From positions 646,875 through 710,874 of the forward strand of contig MNCI01004154.1 in the NCBI GenBank assembly GCA_015680685.1: a DNA stretch of 64,000 nt, in the 5' to 3' direction. The first letter of the stretch is position 1. Each line of letters starts with the position of its first letter. Of this stretch, positions 1-10,389 are shown piece by piece. The stretch is from Gnetum montanum (taxonomy: Eukaryota; Streptophyta; Gnetopsida; Gnetales; Gnetaceae). The notes under the pieces are model-generated. The model did not search any database. It was not told where the DNA came from and saw only the letters and a program-made list of their open reading frames with translations. Position numbers and translations under genes: made by a program.

Positions 1-494
1 ACACATGATCCAGTCAAATTCTACAAACATTAAGTTCCTAAGTACACTAGTTTTAAAAGTGAACTTGCACTAGCACTCGTTCATTGTCTTCCCAATTACA
101 CTTGTGATATGCAATAGTATGGGTAAGTGTAATCAAGCCGTATGATTTTTATTATTTTTATAGTTTATGTTCTGGGTGCTAAAAACAAAGGATGAAAGGA
201 ATGAAGTAATTTAACTGCTAGTCTAATCTAACTAACTACACCTTAACTAATCCTAACATAAGCATCTAGTCCCACTTACCATATACATCCTAAACATGTA
301 TAACATTGCTAGGTTACCAAATGTTAAGTGTTACTTGGATTATCAAGTGTCATGCACATGCTTGAAGTGGTCATACATACATGCTTAATTAATCACTACT
401 TAATCTAGCTTAGCCTAGCTTAGTTTAACCTAATTAATTAATTAATTAATCATTAAAAATTACAATAAAATTATTAAAAAAATAATTAATTAGA
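1..494 (-). repeat. Partial Ty3/gypsy LTR (3' part, minus orientation)
   Basis: This stretch aligns along its length with about 20810-21310, inside the complete minus-strand LTR at 20761-21641. Shared blocks include the run after 'taagttcctaagtac', the 'cttgtgat(a/g)tgcaatag' block, and the TTAATTAA-rich end. Similarity stops near 494, where a plus-strand gag begins, so the U3 half of this LTR is missing. The matching region near the PBS end would lie to the left of the window. It could be either LTR of a second copy of the family. The TTAA repeats near 428-450 are part of the LTR. Confidence 0.8.
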
Positions 495-502
495 TTGATA
501 CT

Positions 503-1885
503 TTGAAAGGTTTCAAAGATTCAAGGAAAGTTCTTGATTATAAGACTGATTCTTCATTAGAAGAAGAACAAAAGAAGGTTTTTGAGTTTGGAACAAGTAG
601 TGGATTAAAGACTATAAAGTTGAGAAGATTACCCCTTCTATCTAGTTTATTAGTTTATAAGAGAAGATCTGAGAAGTGTGAGAGTTCAACAATCCAAAGG
701 AATAAGATGGTAAATCCTTAGCAAAGAGTCACACCATTAGGATTTCAAATCTACAATGATATTCCTAAGGTAGTTTATAAATATTTACCTAAGCCTTTTA
801 TTCCTACAAAAGCTTACTTAGCCTAAGAGTATATTCACATGTTTGAGTTAGCTTTAGCTTATGCAAATATTCAACACCAAGATCAATCCTGTAGATTATT
901 TGTAGCAAATTTAAAGGATATGGCTTAGATTTTTTATTCAAACTTGCCAAGCAAGAGTATCGTAAGTTGTGATGATATGAAAAGTCCTTTCTTAGCCCAT
1001 TTTGATGATCAATTAAATCAAAAACAAATGTATTGTGGACTAATAAAAGCTAAGTAAGGAGTCAAAGAATTAATTAGAGATTTTAACATCAAATTTCAAC
1101 AAATTTATGAGCTCTTTCGAAGACAATATAGACCATCAAATGAAATGCTTAGAGAAATTTTTCTTAAGGCTATCAACCCCAACATTTCAATTTGGTTAAG
1201 GAGAACTCCAAAATTAACTATACTAAATGACTACTTTAGTGAAGTTATACAATTATAAAAATAGTTGAACTTGAATCATAAAGATATTGTTACAACTCAA
1301 AAGAGAGAAGAAAAAGTTATGATTCCTATCCAAGATTTTTCTCAATTTAAAGCTTTACCAGGTCCATATCATATTAAGATTGAGCAAGAACCTGAAAGAA
1401 GAAAATCTGAAAAGGGAGAATTAATGCAAGATATGTCCAACAAAATAGTGAAACTGGAAAAAGCCTTCGCAAGAATTAATATCAAGGAGAAAAGGAAAAA
1501 TAGAAAACATAAATATCAAGCTACTAAGTTAGTAGAAGATGAGGATGATAGTGATCTTGTTGTGTCCAACTTCCTTGATATTGAATCTAATAATGAGCTA
1601 TCTAGTGTTCATTATGCAAGAAAATCTTCTAATTTTGGATCTAGTAATACTTCTTTTCTATCAAGTTCTGAAGAAGATATATCCTCATATGAGGAGTGTA
1701 ATAACAATGAGGAGAATGGATATAATCTAAGATCAAAAGAAAGACTAACTACTTCTAGACCTCCAAACATCATTGCTGATCCATCTACTAAGAAAAAAGC
1801 TTTTGAACCAAGTAGAAGAGAGAAAAAGAAGAATAAAGAGGATCAAGTAGAAAAAAGTACACCAAATCAATATTTCAATAAATGA
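503..1885 (+). pseudogene. gag: gag of the dual-RNase H gypsy element (broken)
   Basis: Structural protein of the retrotransposon, which would form the cytoplasmic virus-like particle. The reading is interrupted by stops near 719, 823, 926, 1055 and 1257. Between them a gag-like region can be followed, including a 'FYSNLPS' and 'FLAHFDDQ' type stretch near 930-1015 and a 'GVKELIRDFNIKFQQIY' stretch near 1060-1110. The C-terminal part (1265-1885, 206 codons open) is highly charged, with Lys/Glu and Ser/Asp-Glu clusters and a 'YNLRSK' motif near 1720. I see no zinc knuckle. Identification rests on position before protease and RT and on the general gag pattern. Confidence 0.7.
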
Positions 1886-2525
1886 ATAAAGAAACCAAGC
1901 TTTATTGGAGATGGAGAATATGATTTGATTGAAGATCTTAAATGTGTTAGGGCCAATATTAGCATATATATTAATTACTACAAATAGGAGATCAACAAAG
2001 AAAGGCTTTAGACTTTATTAAAAGAAAAAGGAGGGTTAGAGAATCAGAGTTAAGTTATGTGTCTAATAATGATGAAAAATCAAAGGCTAGTTATGATTGT
2101 ATTCCTCATAAGGAAGCTCCTCCTTTTCTTTTGACAATGAAGTTAAAGGATAAATATTTGTACAATTGTTTTGTTGATTTTGAAGTCACATCTACTATAA
2201 TTCCATTGTCTATATGCAATAAACTTGGTTTGATTCCTAAAAAATCAAATAAAAATATTATTCAAGTGGACAAGAACAAAGTAAATATTGTGGGTTAATT
2301 ACTAAATGTTCTATTAGAAATCACTTCTAAACCCCACATCAAAAGTAGAGTAACTATTCAAGTGGTAGATATACCAGGCTCACATAGTCTCTTATTGAGT
2401 AGTAGCTGGAGTAAAAATTTCTTAGGTTACATATCAACAAATTATTCACACATGTGGCTACCTTGAAAAGTAGAACCAAACCAAATATATGTCTATAGTG
2501 AACCATTGATGATTAATAATATTAC
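1886..2525 (+). pseudogene. Aspartic protease region of the dual-RNase H gypsy element
   Basis: Retroviral-type protease that would cut the Gag-Pol polyprotein. The clearest part is 2059-2298. It has a hydrophobic lead, then 'FVDFEV' where a plant gypsy protease has a D-S/T-G-A active site, followed by the typical 'IIPLSICNKLGL' helix. Only the catalytic Asp (codon 2176-2178) remains: the following Ser/Thr and Gly are replaced by Phe and Glu, so activity is not expected. A stop at 2296 and a frame change follow. The GDGEYDLIEDLK-like segment before it (near 1905-1945) probably links gag to protease. Confidence 0.6.
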
Positions 2526-2530
2526 TTCAA

Positions 2531-3019
2531 ATGGGAAACATAAAATGGTTGAAAAAAAAGGTTTCCAAAACCAAAATTTGTACACTTGAAGAAACTTATA
2601 TGTCCAAAAAAGAAGAATTTAAAGATGAGAACAAATGGGAATTATACTTTGATGGCTCATGTAATTCTAAAGATGTAGGAGTCGAGATAGTTATAGTAAG
2701 AAATTATTCACCAAAAATTCTATAGGAAATTCATCTATCTTTCCCTTGTACTAACTACAAGGCCAAACATGAAGCTTTGTTTATTGGTATTAGAATAACT
2801 TTGGAAAAGGAAATCAAGGTAATCACTATAAAAGGAGATTCGAGATTAGTTTGTGAACAAGTGAAAGGTAACTGCATAGTGAAAAGCTTATTTTTACAAC
2901 CTCATAAATAACTTGTCTGCAAAATGTTAGAATAATTTCAGTGCTACTAGATAGAACATATAGGTAGAGAAGCTAATTATATAGCAGATGACTTAGCAAA
3001 AGTAGCTTCGACATTAGAC
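2531..3019 (+). pseudogene. Additional RNase H domain located before the RT
   Basis: RNase H would remove RNA from the RNA-DNA hybrid during reverse transcription. This copy has the cellular/archaeal-like type I pattern: 'WELYFDGSC', 'CTNYKAKHEAL', 'KGDSRLVCEQVKGN' and 'REANYIADDLAKVAS'. All four acidic catalytic positions are in one frame: Asp 2651-2653, Glu 2771-2773, Asp 2837-2839 and Asp 2987-2989. In-frame stops (for example 2723 and 2909) inactivate it. Downstream, the frame continues directly into the linker and RT. A second, gypsy-type RNase H follows the RT, so the element carried two. The usual extra RNase H of Tat elements lies after the RT, which makes this order notable. Confidence 0.85.
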
Positions 3020-4135
3020 ATGCAAAAGATAGAAGGATATGGGCATGTAATGATTGAAGAAGAACATCAACCATCAATACCAAATAACATAAAACATTTG
3101 CAAGTATTTGAAGATGATGATCAAGTACTTATGTTCATGAAAAACAAACAAGAATTTGAAGGTGAAGTCATACCTAAAACAATGTCAAAATATAAGGTAA
3201 ATTTCATTCCTAAAAGGATAATTAATTATGAATATTATTTTGTGAAAAATTATTTTACCAAACAAGATATAAAAAATCCTAATAATCAAGCTTTTGAAGA
3301 AGTAAATCTTGGATCCAATGAGATGCCAAAGATGTTAAATATCACAAAGGAAAAGAATTCAGTTTTCAAGCAAAACTTGTTATCATTTCTAAGAAATAAT
3401 TTGGACAATTTTGCTTGGTTTTATGATGATCTTGAACCTTTTAGGCTAGATGTGATGACACATAAAATTCCTTTAATAGAAGGTTGTAAAACCATTAAGC
3501 AAAAACAAAGGAAATTCAATCCATCATTTGAACCAGCTATGGAAGCCAAAATCATGAAATTATTATAAGCCCAAATCATATATAAAATTCGATATTTGAC
3601 ATGGCTTGCTAATCTTATTCTAGTAACAAAGAAAAATAGTAACATTAGCCTTTGTATAGACTTCAATATTTTGAATAAAGCTTTGGAGAAAGATAAGTAT
3701 TCACTTCCTAGAGTTGATGATATGTTGATCAAAGTATCAAGTTGTCAAGTATATTCTTTCTTAAATAGTTTTTTAGGCTATAATCAAATCATGGTAGATA
3801 AAAATGATAGATATAAGACAATATTTATCACCAAATGGGAAACTTTTGCTTACCAAAGAATGCCATTTGGATTGTCAAATATTGGAGCTACTTTTCAAAG
3901 AGCAATGGATTTAGCCTTTAAAGGTTTAATAGGAAAATTTGTTATGCTTTATTTGGATGATATTACCATATTTTCAAAACAAAAGCAAGATCATATTGGT
4001 CATATTCAACAAGTTTTTGATAGATGTTGTGAGTAAGGTATTTCAATAAACTCTAAGAAGTGTATCTTTGGAGTTAAATCTAGGAGTTTACTAGGCCATG
4101 TGATCCATCAGGAAGGAACTGCTAGTGATAATTCT
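3020..4135 (+). pseudogene. pol: Reverse transcriptase of the dual-RNase H gypsy element
   Basis: RNA- and DNA-dependent DNA polymerase. An open stretch (3020-3568) begins with an acidic linker and then gives a 'NNLDNFAWFYDDLEPF' entry typical of plant gypsy RT. After a stop at 3566 and a short shifted stretch, 3596-4036 carries the palm motifs 'LCIDFNILNKA', 'FLGYNQI', 'YQRMPFGLSNIGATFQRAMD' and the catalytic 'YLDD' at 3950-3961, intact. 'SINSKKCIFG' and 'LLGHVIHQEG' follow after a stop at 4034. The catalytic residues survive, so stop codons rather than active-site loss are the clear defect. Confidence 0.92.
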
Positions 4136-4179
4136 TGAGTCCAAGTAATACAGAGTATTGAGCATCTTACAAGTAAAAA

Positions 4180-4770
4180 AAATATCTTAGATATTTCTTT
4201 GGAAAGATAAATTTTGTTAAGAAATTTATTCCTGGTTTCACTGAAATTACTAAACCTTTGATATGTATGCTAAAGAAAGACATCCAAGTAGAGAAAACAT
4301 CAGCATCAAAGAAAGCTTTAGCAAAAATTAAAAGGACCATTGAAGAGGCTCCATATTTGATAAAACCTAAATTAAAGGAATATTTTTGGTTATATGATTT
4401 TTCTTCCAATGATTCCATTGTTGTTGTCTAAACTTAGAAGAATGAAGGTCAAGATGAACCAACTAGATTTTTTGGGTATCAATTGAAAGGTTCTAAACAA
4501 AATTATTCAGACTTGGAAAAACAAGCATTCACGATCATTAAAGCACTTTAGCATTTTAAATATTATCTAGAAAGTTCATTAATTCATATTATGCTAATCA
4601 AACCTATAGCCAAACAATTCTTACCACAAAATGAAATTGGATTGAAAAGGGAAAAGTGGCTAATAAAGCTCCAATGTTTTAGATTTTCATTGGAAATATG
4701 AAAAAAAGTTAAGGGAATGGGATTAGCCAAGTTAATTGCTAGAGAAAATGAACTATGTGCACTTGATGCT
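4180..4770 (+). pseudogene. Gypsy-type RNase H following the RT
   Basis: The RT connection and RNase H can be read across several frames. It shows 'NFVKKFIPGFTEITKPL' near 4205-4260, 'APYLIKPKLKEYFWLYDFSS' near 4350-4410, a 'TRFFGYQLKGSKQNYSDL' segment near 4463-4516, then 'KQAFTIIKAL' and 'YYLESS' up to 4575. These match the native Ty3/gypsy RNase H that normally follows the RT. Stops at 4429 and 4549, plus frameshifts, break it. It is a different domain type from the one at 2531-3019. Confidence 0.75.
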
Positions 4771-4779
4771 CATGAAGGA

Positions 4780-5826
4780 AATTGGTATGACAAAATTTTA
4801 AGGTTCTTTAATACAAGTTCCAAATAGTTTAACTGCAAGTCAAAAAAGAACTTTCTTCAATAAAGCACGTAAGTTTCTGGTTAGAGATGATATATTATAC
4901 AGAAAATATTTTAGAGGGGTTTTGTTGGAATACATTCATAATAATCAAATTGGTCCCATCTTAGAATGATTTCATGATCATTCTAATTTATTTTATGAAT
5001 CCCCTAAATCAACTATGCAACATGTATTTCGATATGGATATTATTGGCCTATTATGTATCAAGATATTGCTTTGAAAATTTAAAGATATTATAAATGTTA
5101 AACCCATGGATCAAAAATCAAAAAGGCTAGAGCTCCCTTAAAACCAAGAATTATGGAAAGACCATTTCAGAACTAGGGTTTGGATTTCATTGGTACAATT
5201 ACTCCTTCAATAGCTAGGCATAATTTTATTCTCATAACTACTAATTACTTCACTAAATGGCCTAAAGCAAAGGCTCTAAGAAGAAGTTTAGCATCAAATT
5301 TAATCAAATTTTTGGAAAATCAAATCTTAAGTCATTTTGGTCTACCCAAAGTATTAGTATCTGATAATGGATCCACTTTTCAGTCTAAATAATTCATAAC
5401 ATGGGCATCAGAAAAATCTATTTTCATATTTTCTTCTTCTAATTATTATCCTCAAGGAAATGGCTTAGCTAAATCTACAAATAAAAAGCTTATTTCCTAC
5501 ATTAAGAAATCTATAGATGGAAATTTAGGAAATTAGATTGATTATCTACAATCTTCACTATGGATGGATCGTATTAGGTTTAAGAAGGCTATTGAAGCAT
5601 TACCTTATAATTTAGTCTATGGTTTGCCCACAAGAATTACAGACAAGATTATAAGTTCAGCTTTAGATTTTGTACAAAGGTATAATGAGAAAAGTGATAA
5701 AGATAGAAGTTTTATGACCTTTCTCATCAAGAGAGAAGCTAAGATAGATAGAGGAAAGCATAATTTGTTAAAAAGCATGTCTCAAGTCAAAATATGGTTC
5801 GATATGGAATATGAAGAAACCAAATA
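4780..5826 (+). pseudogene. Integrase of the dual-RNase H gypsy element
   Basis: Integrase would insert the cDNA into the genome. An HHCC zinc-binding region is visible near 4965-5110 (His followed by 'YYWPIMYQDIA' and a Cys-containing 'RYYKC' segment). The catalytic core gives 'LDFIGTITPS' (Asp 5183-5185) and 'VSDNGSTFQSK' (Asp 5363-5365). At the third catalytic position, with the correct 35-residue spacing, AAA (Lys, 5471-5473) stands where Glu is expected, in 'NGLAKSTNK'. A single G-to-A change would explain this. The C-terminal part (5564-5826) is open and ends in a charged tail. Both the stops and the lost Glu make it inactive. Confidence 0.88.
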
Positions 5827-8239
5827 AGTTCACATCAACATGGACTAGTCCATTTTAGATTATGAAACAATTATCCAAGAATACTTAGAAACAACATTAG
5901 ATGGTATGGAATTGTAGTTTCCATATAATGTTTCACTTTCCATATAACGTTTTACATATAAAACATTATTTTGTACAGTTGTCCATAACTTAAATATCTC
6001 TATACAAATTAATATATATATATATATATATATAATTATGAAATTNTAAGTAATCATTACTTGAGATGAGTAAAGTGGAAGTGGTTGTTAATTATTTATT
6101 TAGTGGGAAGTAATTCCAACTAAATGGTAAAATTCAAATTAGCATATGTATAATGATTAGAAAGCAATTAATATGAACAAAGGTGGTAAGGTTGGTTAGC
6201 AAGATTTGGTGGGAATTTCAAATTTATTTACTACTATAAGAAGAGACATGGGTTGCTTAAGATTACATAATTTTCTAGTTCAAAGTGTGAATAGATAAAG
6301 CTAGCAAAGAGTGTAGGTTTGAGAGAGGATGGTTCTTGGTGAAAGAGCAATGAAACGACTATTTATCCCATATGTAGTGGGATGTTGCCCAAAACATGTT
6401 CTAAGAGCTTCTTGCAAAGCAAAAGCCCATGGAGTATCAAGAGAAAGTCCATACCTACTTTGGCTTTCTAATGAGTTCATGTTTCTTACTAGTGGACTTT
6501 CTATAAAAGCCAATGTTTGGGGTAGATTTCATAAATGTGATAGTTAAGTAAAAATCAAGAAAATTCTAACCAAGGTGATTCTAGGGAAGAGATGTGTGTA
6601 TCTCAAGATATAGAAGTATCTAATTGGAATAGGCCACAAGAATCAACAAAAGAGATAGATGCAAAGGAGACAGATGCAAAGGAAACAAGAACAGTTGAAT
6701 AAAGCAAACATGAAGATAATGCATTAGTTACAACTGAAATAGTGTATGAAAGGATTCAAGACAAGAGGATTCCTAAGAAAGTTTTTTCAACTATCCACTT
6801 TTCATCCATTGAATAGTTTGTATAAAGTTTTGATGTATAGGTCTTTAAGTTTTTATTAGGAATGAGGTTTTTATTACATCAAACCTTAAGTTTGATGAAA
6901 GGTTTCCTCAAAAAACCATTTGTGTTTTGTAAAAATGTTTAATAAAATTCATAATATAATGGTGTTTAAGTTGATGTATTAGCAAACAATCCTAAATATC
7001 CTAATTCATTAAGGAATTTAAGATGGAGGGAAGGCCATGTTAACCATTTTAGCCATTCCAAGGAGTAGTGATTTATGGTTTAAAAGAATTCATTGGATTA
7101 AAATGATTGAATGGAAATTCATTAATTAAAGGATGGTAGAAAAATTAATTTATTTGTAAAGTCCCATAAAAATCTATCTAATATAGAGCTCTTTGGATAA
7201 TTTATGAGATAGAGTAAAATCGGTGGAATGAAATTTTCAAAGCATAGTACAAAGTAGTTTTCTTAGAACATTAAGAATCAATCACCTTCTTAAAGGTGAA
7301 TTATAATAATTCTTATTAAGCCAGTGAGCAACAAAGGGCTATCAACAATACTTGTTATATTCTCTACATTGTGCAATTTTGAAAACAAGAATTAAGTACA
7401 GTAGAAGTGAAGTAAAATAGGCCTAATATATATAGTGAGATATATGGGATGGACTGCATGTATAAGAATTTTTAAAAACTAGAAAAAGAAGAGGAAAAGG
7501 TCAAATTAAAGATGGAGGCCATTATCACTAACATCTTTGAAACATTGTTAAGCAGATGAAATTTTTGAAAACAATTTATTATGAATATGGCCAGCAATCA
7601 TATCTTTACAAACAATGATAAAATGATTCTATGTACTTAGGAATTAATCCAATGAAAAAAATGGCCCATAGAAATAATACAGTTGATTAAAATCCAAAAA
7701 CATCAAAAACTTATGAAGGTTCAACATATTTCTCAAAAAATTTTGGAATTTGAATTTCCATGCCATTAATTAAACTTCTATACTTTGGGGAAGTTAATTT
7801 CTGTGATTTTATTCCCTACATCAAAATTCTAAAAAATTTAAAAATGAAGAAAATATATACATCTCTATGGAACCATCTAGATGGCAAAACTAGGAATTGT
7901 AAAGAATGATGCAAGCTGAATCTTTTTTATAGTAATGGCAAACTTGAATCAAGTTCACAACACTGAATCCTTTGGATTATATTTTTCTAATCAAGTTGCG
8001 GAAAGACTCAAATCAAATGGCTCAAGTAGGCAACAAACATGGTAAAGCATGTTACTATGCATAATATTTCATCAAACACTTGTCATGTATTCTCCATGCT
8101 ACCATGTTTGGGCCATTAAAATTGATCAATTCCTGCAACATACACAATGGTTTTTGTCATAGGTAAGCTAAAATATAGAGATTGATTTCAATAATAGAGT
8201 TTTTAGAAGAAAGAGAAGAGTACTAGAAAAGGGGTGGAT
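5827..8239. other. AT-rich region after the integrase, no confirmed gene
   Basis: No gene could be established. A plus-strand Glu/Lys/Thr-rich coding-like patch lies at about 6555-6790 and may be a decayed C-terminal or 3' part of the preceding element. An open stretch near 6329-6547 has no recognised homologue. No LTR termini, PBS or target duplication were recognised. Confidence 0.4.
6010..6035. repeat. (AT)n microsatellite, followed by one ambiguous base
   Basis: About 24 bases of alternating A and T. A single undetermined base (N) lies eleven bases further, at 6046. It may mark a sequencing or assembly weak point beside the repeat. Confidence 0.95.
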
Positions 8240-8870
8240 TCCACTCAAGTTAGGAATTCGGTTTACAAAGCCATGAGAGTAGTTGGTAAACACAAGCACC
8301 ATACTTGTGAACTAACATAGGCCACACATCAAACACGTCCCAGAATCTATCATCGTTGATGGTAGTCACAGCCATAATGGCCTCAATGTTAAAATCTTTT
8401 AGAAGGTGGAAATCACGGGAGGAAACATCATCATTCTAATTTTCAAAGAAAAAGAGAAAACCCCTAAATGATTCTTGCAATGTGTAACTACATGAATAGC
8501 AAAGACAAGAGAACATAAATAAATATGATGAATATGGCTCCTAGCAAAACATAGTTTTTCTCTCTGTTGCTATTGAAATCATCACTAGAAGAATTCTGAA
8601 GGAGGCTCCACAAAAATGCAAGAAATCTAGCAAAATCCTTAGAAATTTTGTTGAGGCAGCATTTCAAAATTTATAGGTTCTTACCTTTGAATATGCTAAA
8701 AAAAGAGAGATGCACTAGCATACCTAGCAATTGGCAGTAATTATTTGTAGTTTGGTTGCAGAGTGGAGATTGGAACAGAACCCACCACCGGATTTCGTCA
8801 TGGCATCCGTTGAGGAGATGCAAGTGTATTTCAAGGGCAATGATAGGCGCAGAGGTTACAGTCCACATCC
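8240..8870. other. Coding-like, CpG-retaining patches of unknown identity
   Basis: Two patches stand out from the CpG-poor surroundings. On the minus strand, about 8440-8255 reads through without a stop and includes 'NIEAIMAVTTINDDRFWDVF' and 'WPMLVHKYGACVYQLLSW'. On the plus strand, about 8755-8865 reads 'EWRLEQNPPPDFVMASVEEM' and continues with 'QVYFKGNDRRRGY', preceded by an AG that could be a splice acceptor ('ttggttgcag', ending 8760). Both have balanced codons and several CG dinucleotides, which suggests a genic rather than transposon history. I do not recognise either peptide. They might be exons of one or two degraded host genes, or chance. Confidence 0.3.
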
Positions 8871-8929
8871 ACTATTTATCTTAGATGTTTTGCTAATACA
8901 TAGATGGCTCACAATACTTTGATAGTTCA

Positions 8930-10389
8930 AGTTGTTAAATTAAAATGAAAAAAATGCCTACCTTATTGGTAGCATTTGTCAAATTAATCACATGATGCTG
9001 ATTTCATTAATTTACTAAAACACATGGTTTTACCTTGACACCTTTACTTTTATTTACTTAAAAATGGTATATTTTTATGGAAGAGAAGATTTAGGAGATA
9101 TGTATTTCTCTATCTTTTATAACTTCCTATGGTGATCTCCATGATATTTGTTGTCAAGAAAACAGTTGGTGACCATAGCTCAAATTTCTAATAACTTTCT
9201 ATGGAAGTTATAACCTCTAGGTTGGTTATGAGTTAATACTCCTAGATATTTGTAATACCCTTAACTTCTCATGATTATTGTAATTAGCCTAAGGTCACTA
9301 TAAAAGGATCTTCAAGGGTAAAATTTGAAAAGGAGGGAAGCTTTTTGGGAAGAAAACATTTGGGAAGAAGAAATTTGAAGATTGCTTGTAAGATGGCTTG
9401 CTAAAGACATCATTTCAGCCATTTTTTTTAATCATGTGAGTTCATTCTTTTCTATTTTGTTTTAGCTACTTAGCTAGTGGTTTAGGTAGTATCATGTTTA
9501 GAATTTAAATTTGGGAATTTTTTTTAGATTGCTTTTATAATTCTTTGTTACATGATAGTAGACTCTAATTAAAATTTTTCATAGAAGAGCTCATGTTGGA
9601 AATCCTCAAGAGTAATTTAATATACAAGTTTATTATTATGCAATGTTTAAGGCTACTATTAGGATTACTATAAGAGAGCCTCTGTTGTAGATAAGCCATT
9701 TGAGCAATTCAATAGTCTACAGGTTTAAAAAAAATCTTTGGTATTTTGATAAGATTGAAATAGCTTTTTGATTTTAAAGTATATTCCTTTGGTATTTCAA
9801 TTAGAAATTCTCAAATCATTGAAAGCTTTGTTGTATGCAATTATTGATAGCCATTATCTAGCCAAAATAGAGACTCATACGTGTTGTTTTACACAACAAT
9901 TTTTGGTAGTACAGTAGGATTGTCTTTAAGAAATTGCTTGTTTGAGCCTAGACAATTTGAACAATTCATAGATATTTGATTAGGGGTAACTTTATTATGA
10001 AGTTTTTCCTAATATTAGTTTACCTTACTGAAATATTTGAGATTTTTACACAAATCTTCTTTCTTTTCTTTCTCTTTCCATTAAATCTTTCTCTATTTCT
10101 ATTTTTCTTGTGGAACTTTCTTTTTCCAGGGAAAATTAGGAGTAGATTGGCAAAGTTGTGCTCAAATGTTTTTTGCAAAAATTTATTTGTTATAAGTAGG
10201 TATTATAAGGACCATATAGACTAAGAAATTGAACAAAATAGGAATCTCTAACAACTCAAAGTATTTTACAATGTTGGCTAAATATCTTTCATGATAGCTG
10301 ATTATAGTTTTATACATAATCCAAATATTTCAATATTTACAACAGCAAACACATACTTGTTTAACTACTGAGTCTTTTTGGAGGTATCT
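8930..10389. other. AT-rich intergenic region with a possible promoter
   Basis: No gene recognised. A good TATA motif ('TATAAAAGG', 9299-9307) follows a segment that resembles an LTR U3/R region, but no TG...CA ends were found. A T-rich open stretch near 9976-10224 is low complexity. Confidence 0.3.
9299..9307 (+). promoter_or_regulatory. TATA box candidate
   Basis: TATAAAAGG in an otherwise non-coding region. It is likely an LTR promoter relic, but no element boundaries are visible. Confidence 0.3.

Larger units (their letters stand above)
495..5826 (+). mobile_element. Ty3/gypsy retrotransposon internal region with two RNase H domains
   Basis: One collinear plus-strand stretch carries gag, protease, RNase H, reverse transcriptase, a second RNase H and integrase. 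Many in-frame stops and several frameshifts make it a dead copy. No flanking LTR of its own was found: the left edge abuts an unrelated minus-strand LTR fragment at 494/495, and nothing LTR-like was recognised directly after the integrase. The N-terminal RNase H runs in frame into the RT linker, so the domain order looks original rather than the result of a nested insertion. I recall similar architecture in plant polyproteins annotated as Ty3-type. Confidence 0.9.

Noticed and set aside
9976-10224. 82-codon open frame with a Phe/Leu-rich segment
   Set aside because: T-rich low-complexity sequence, with no coding bias or family.
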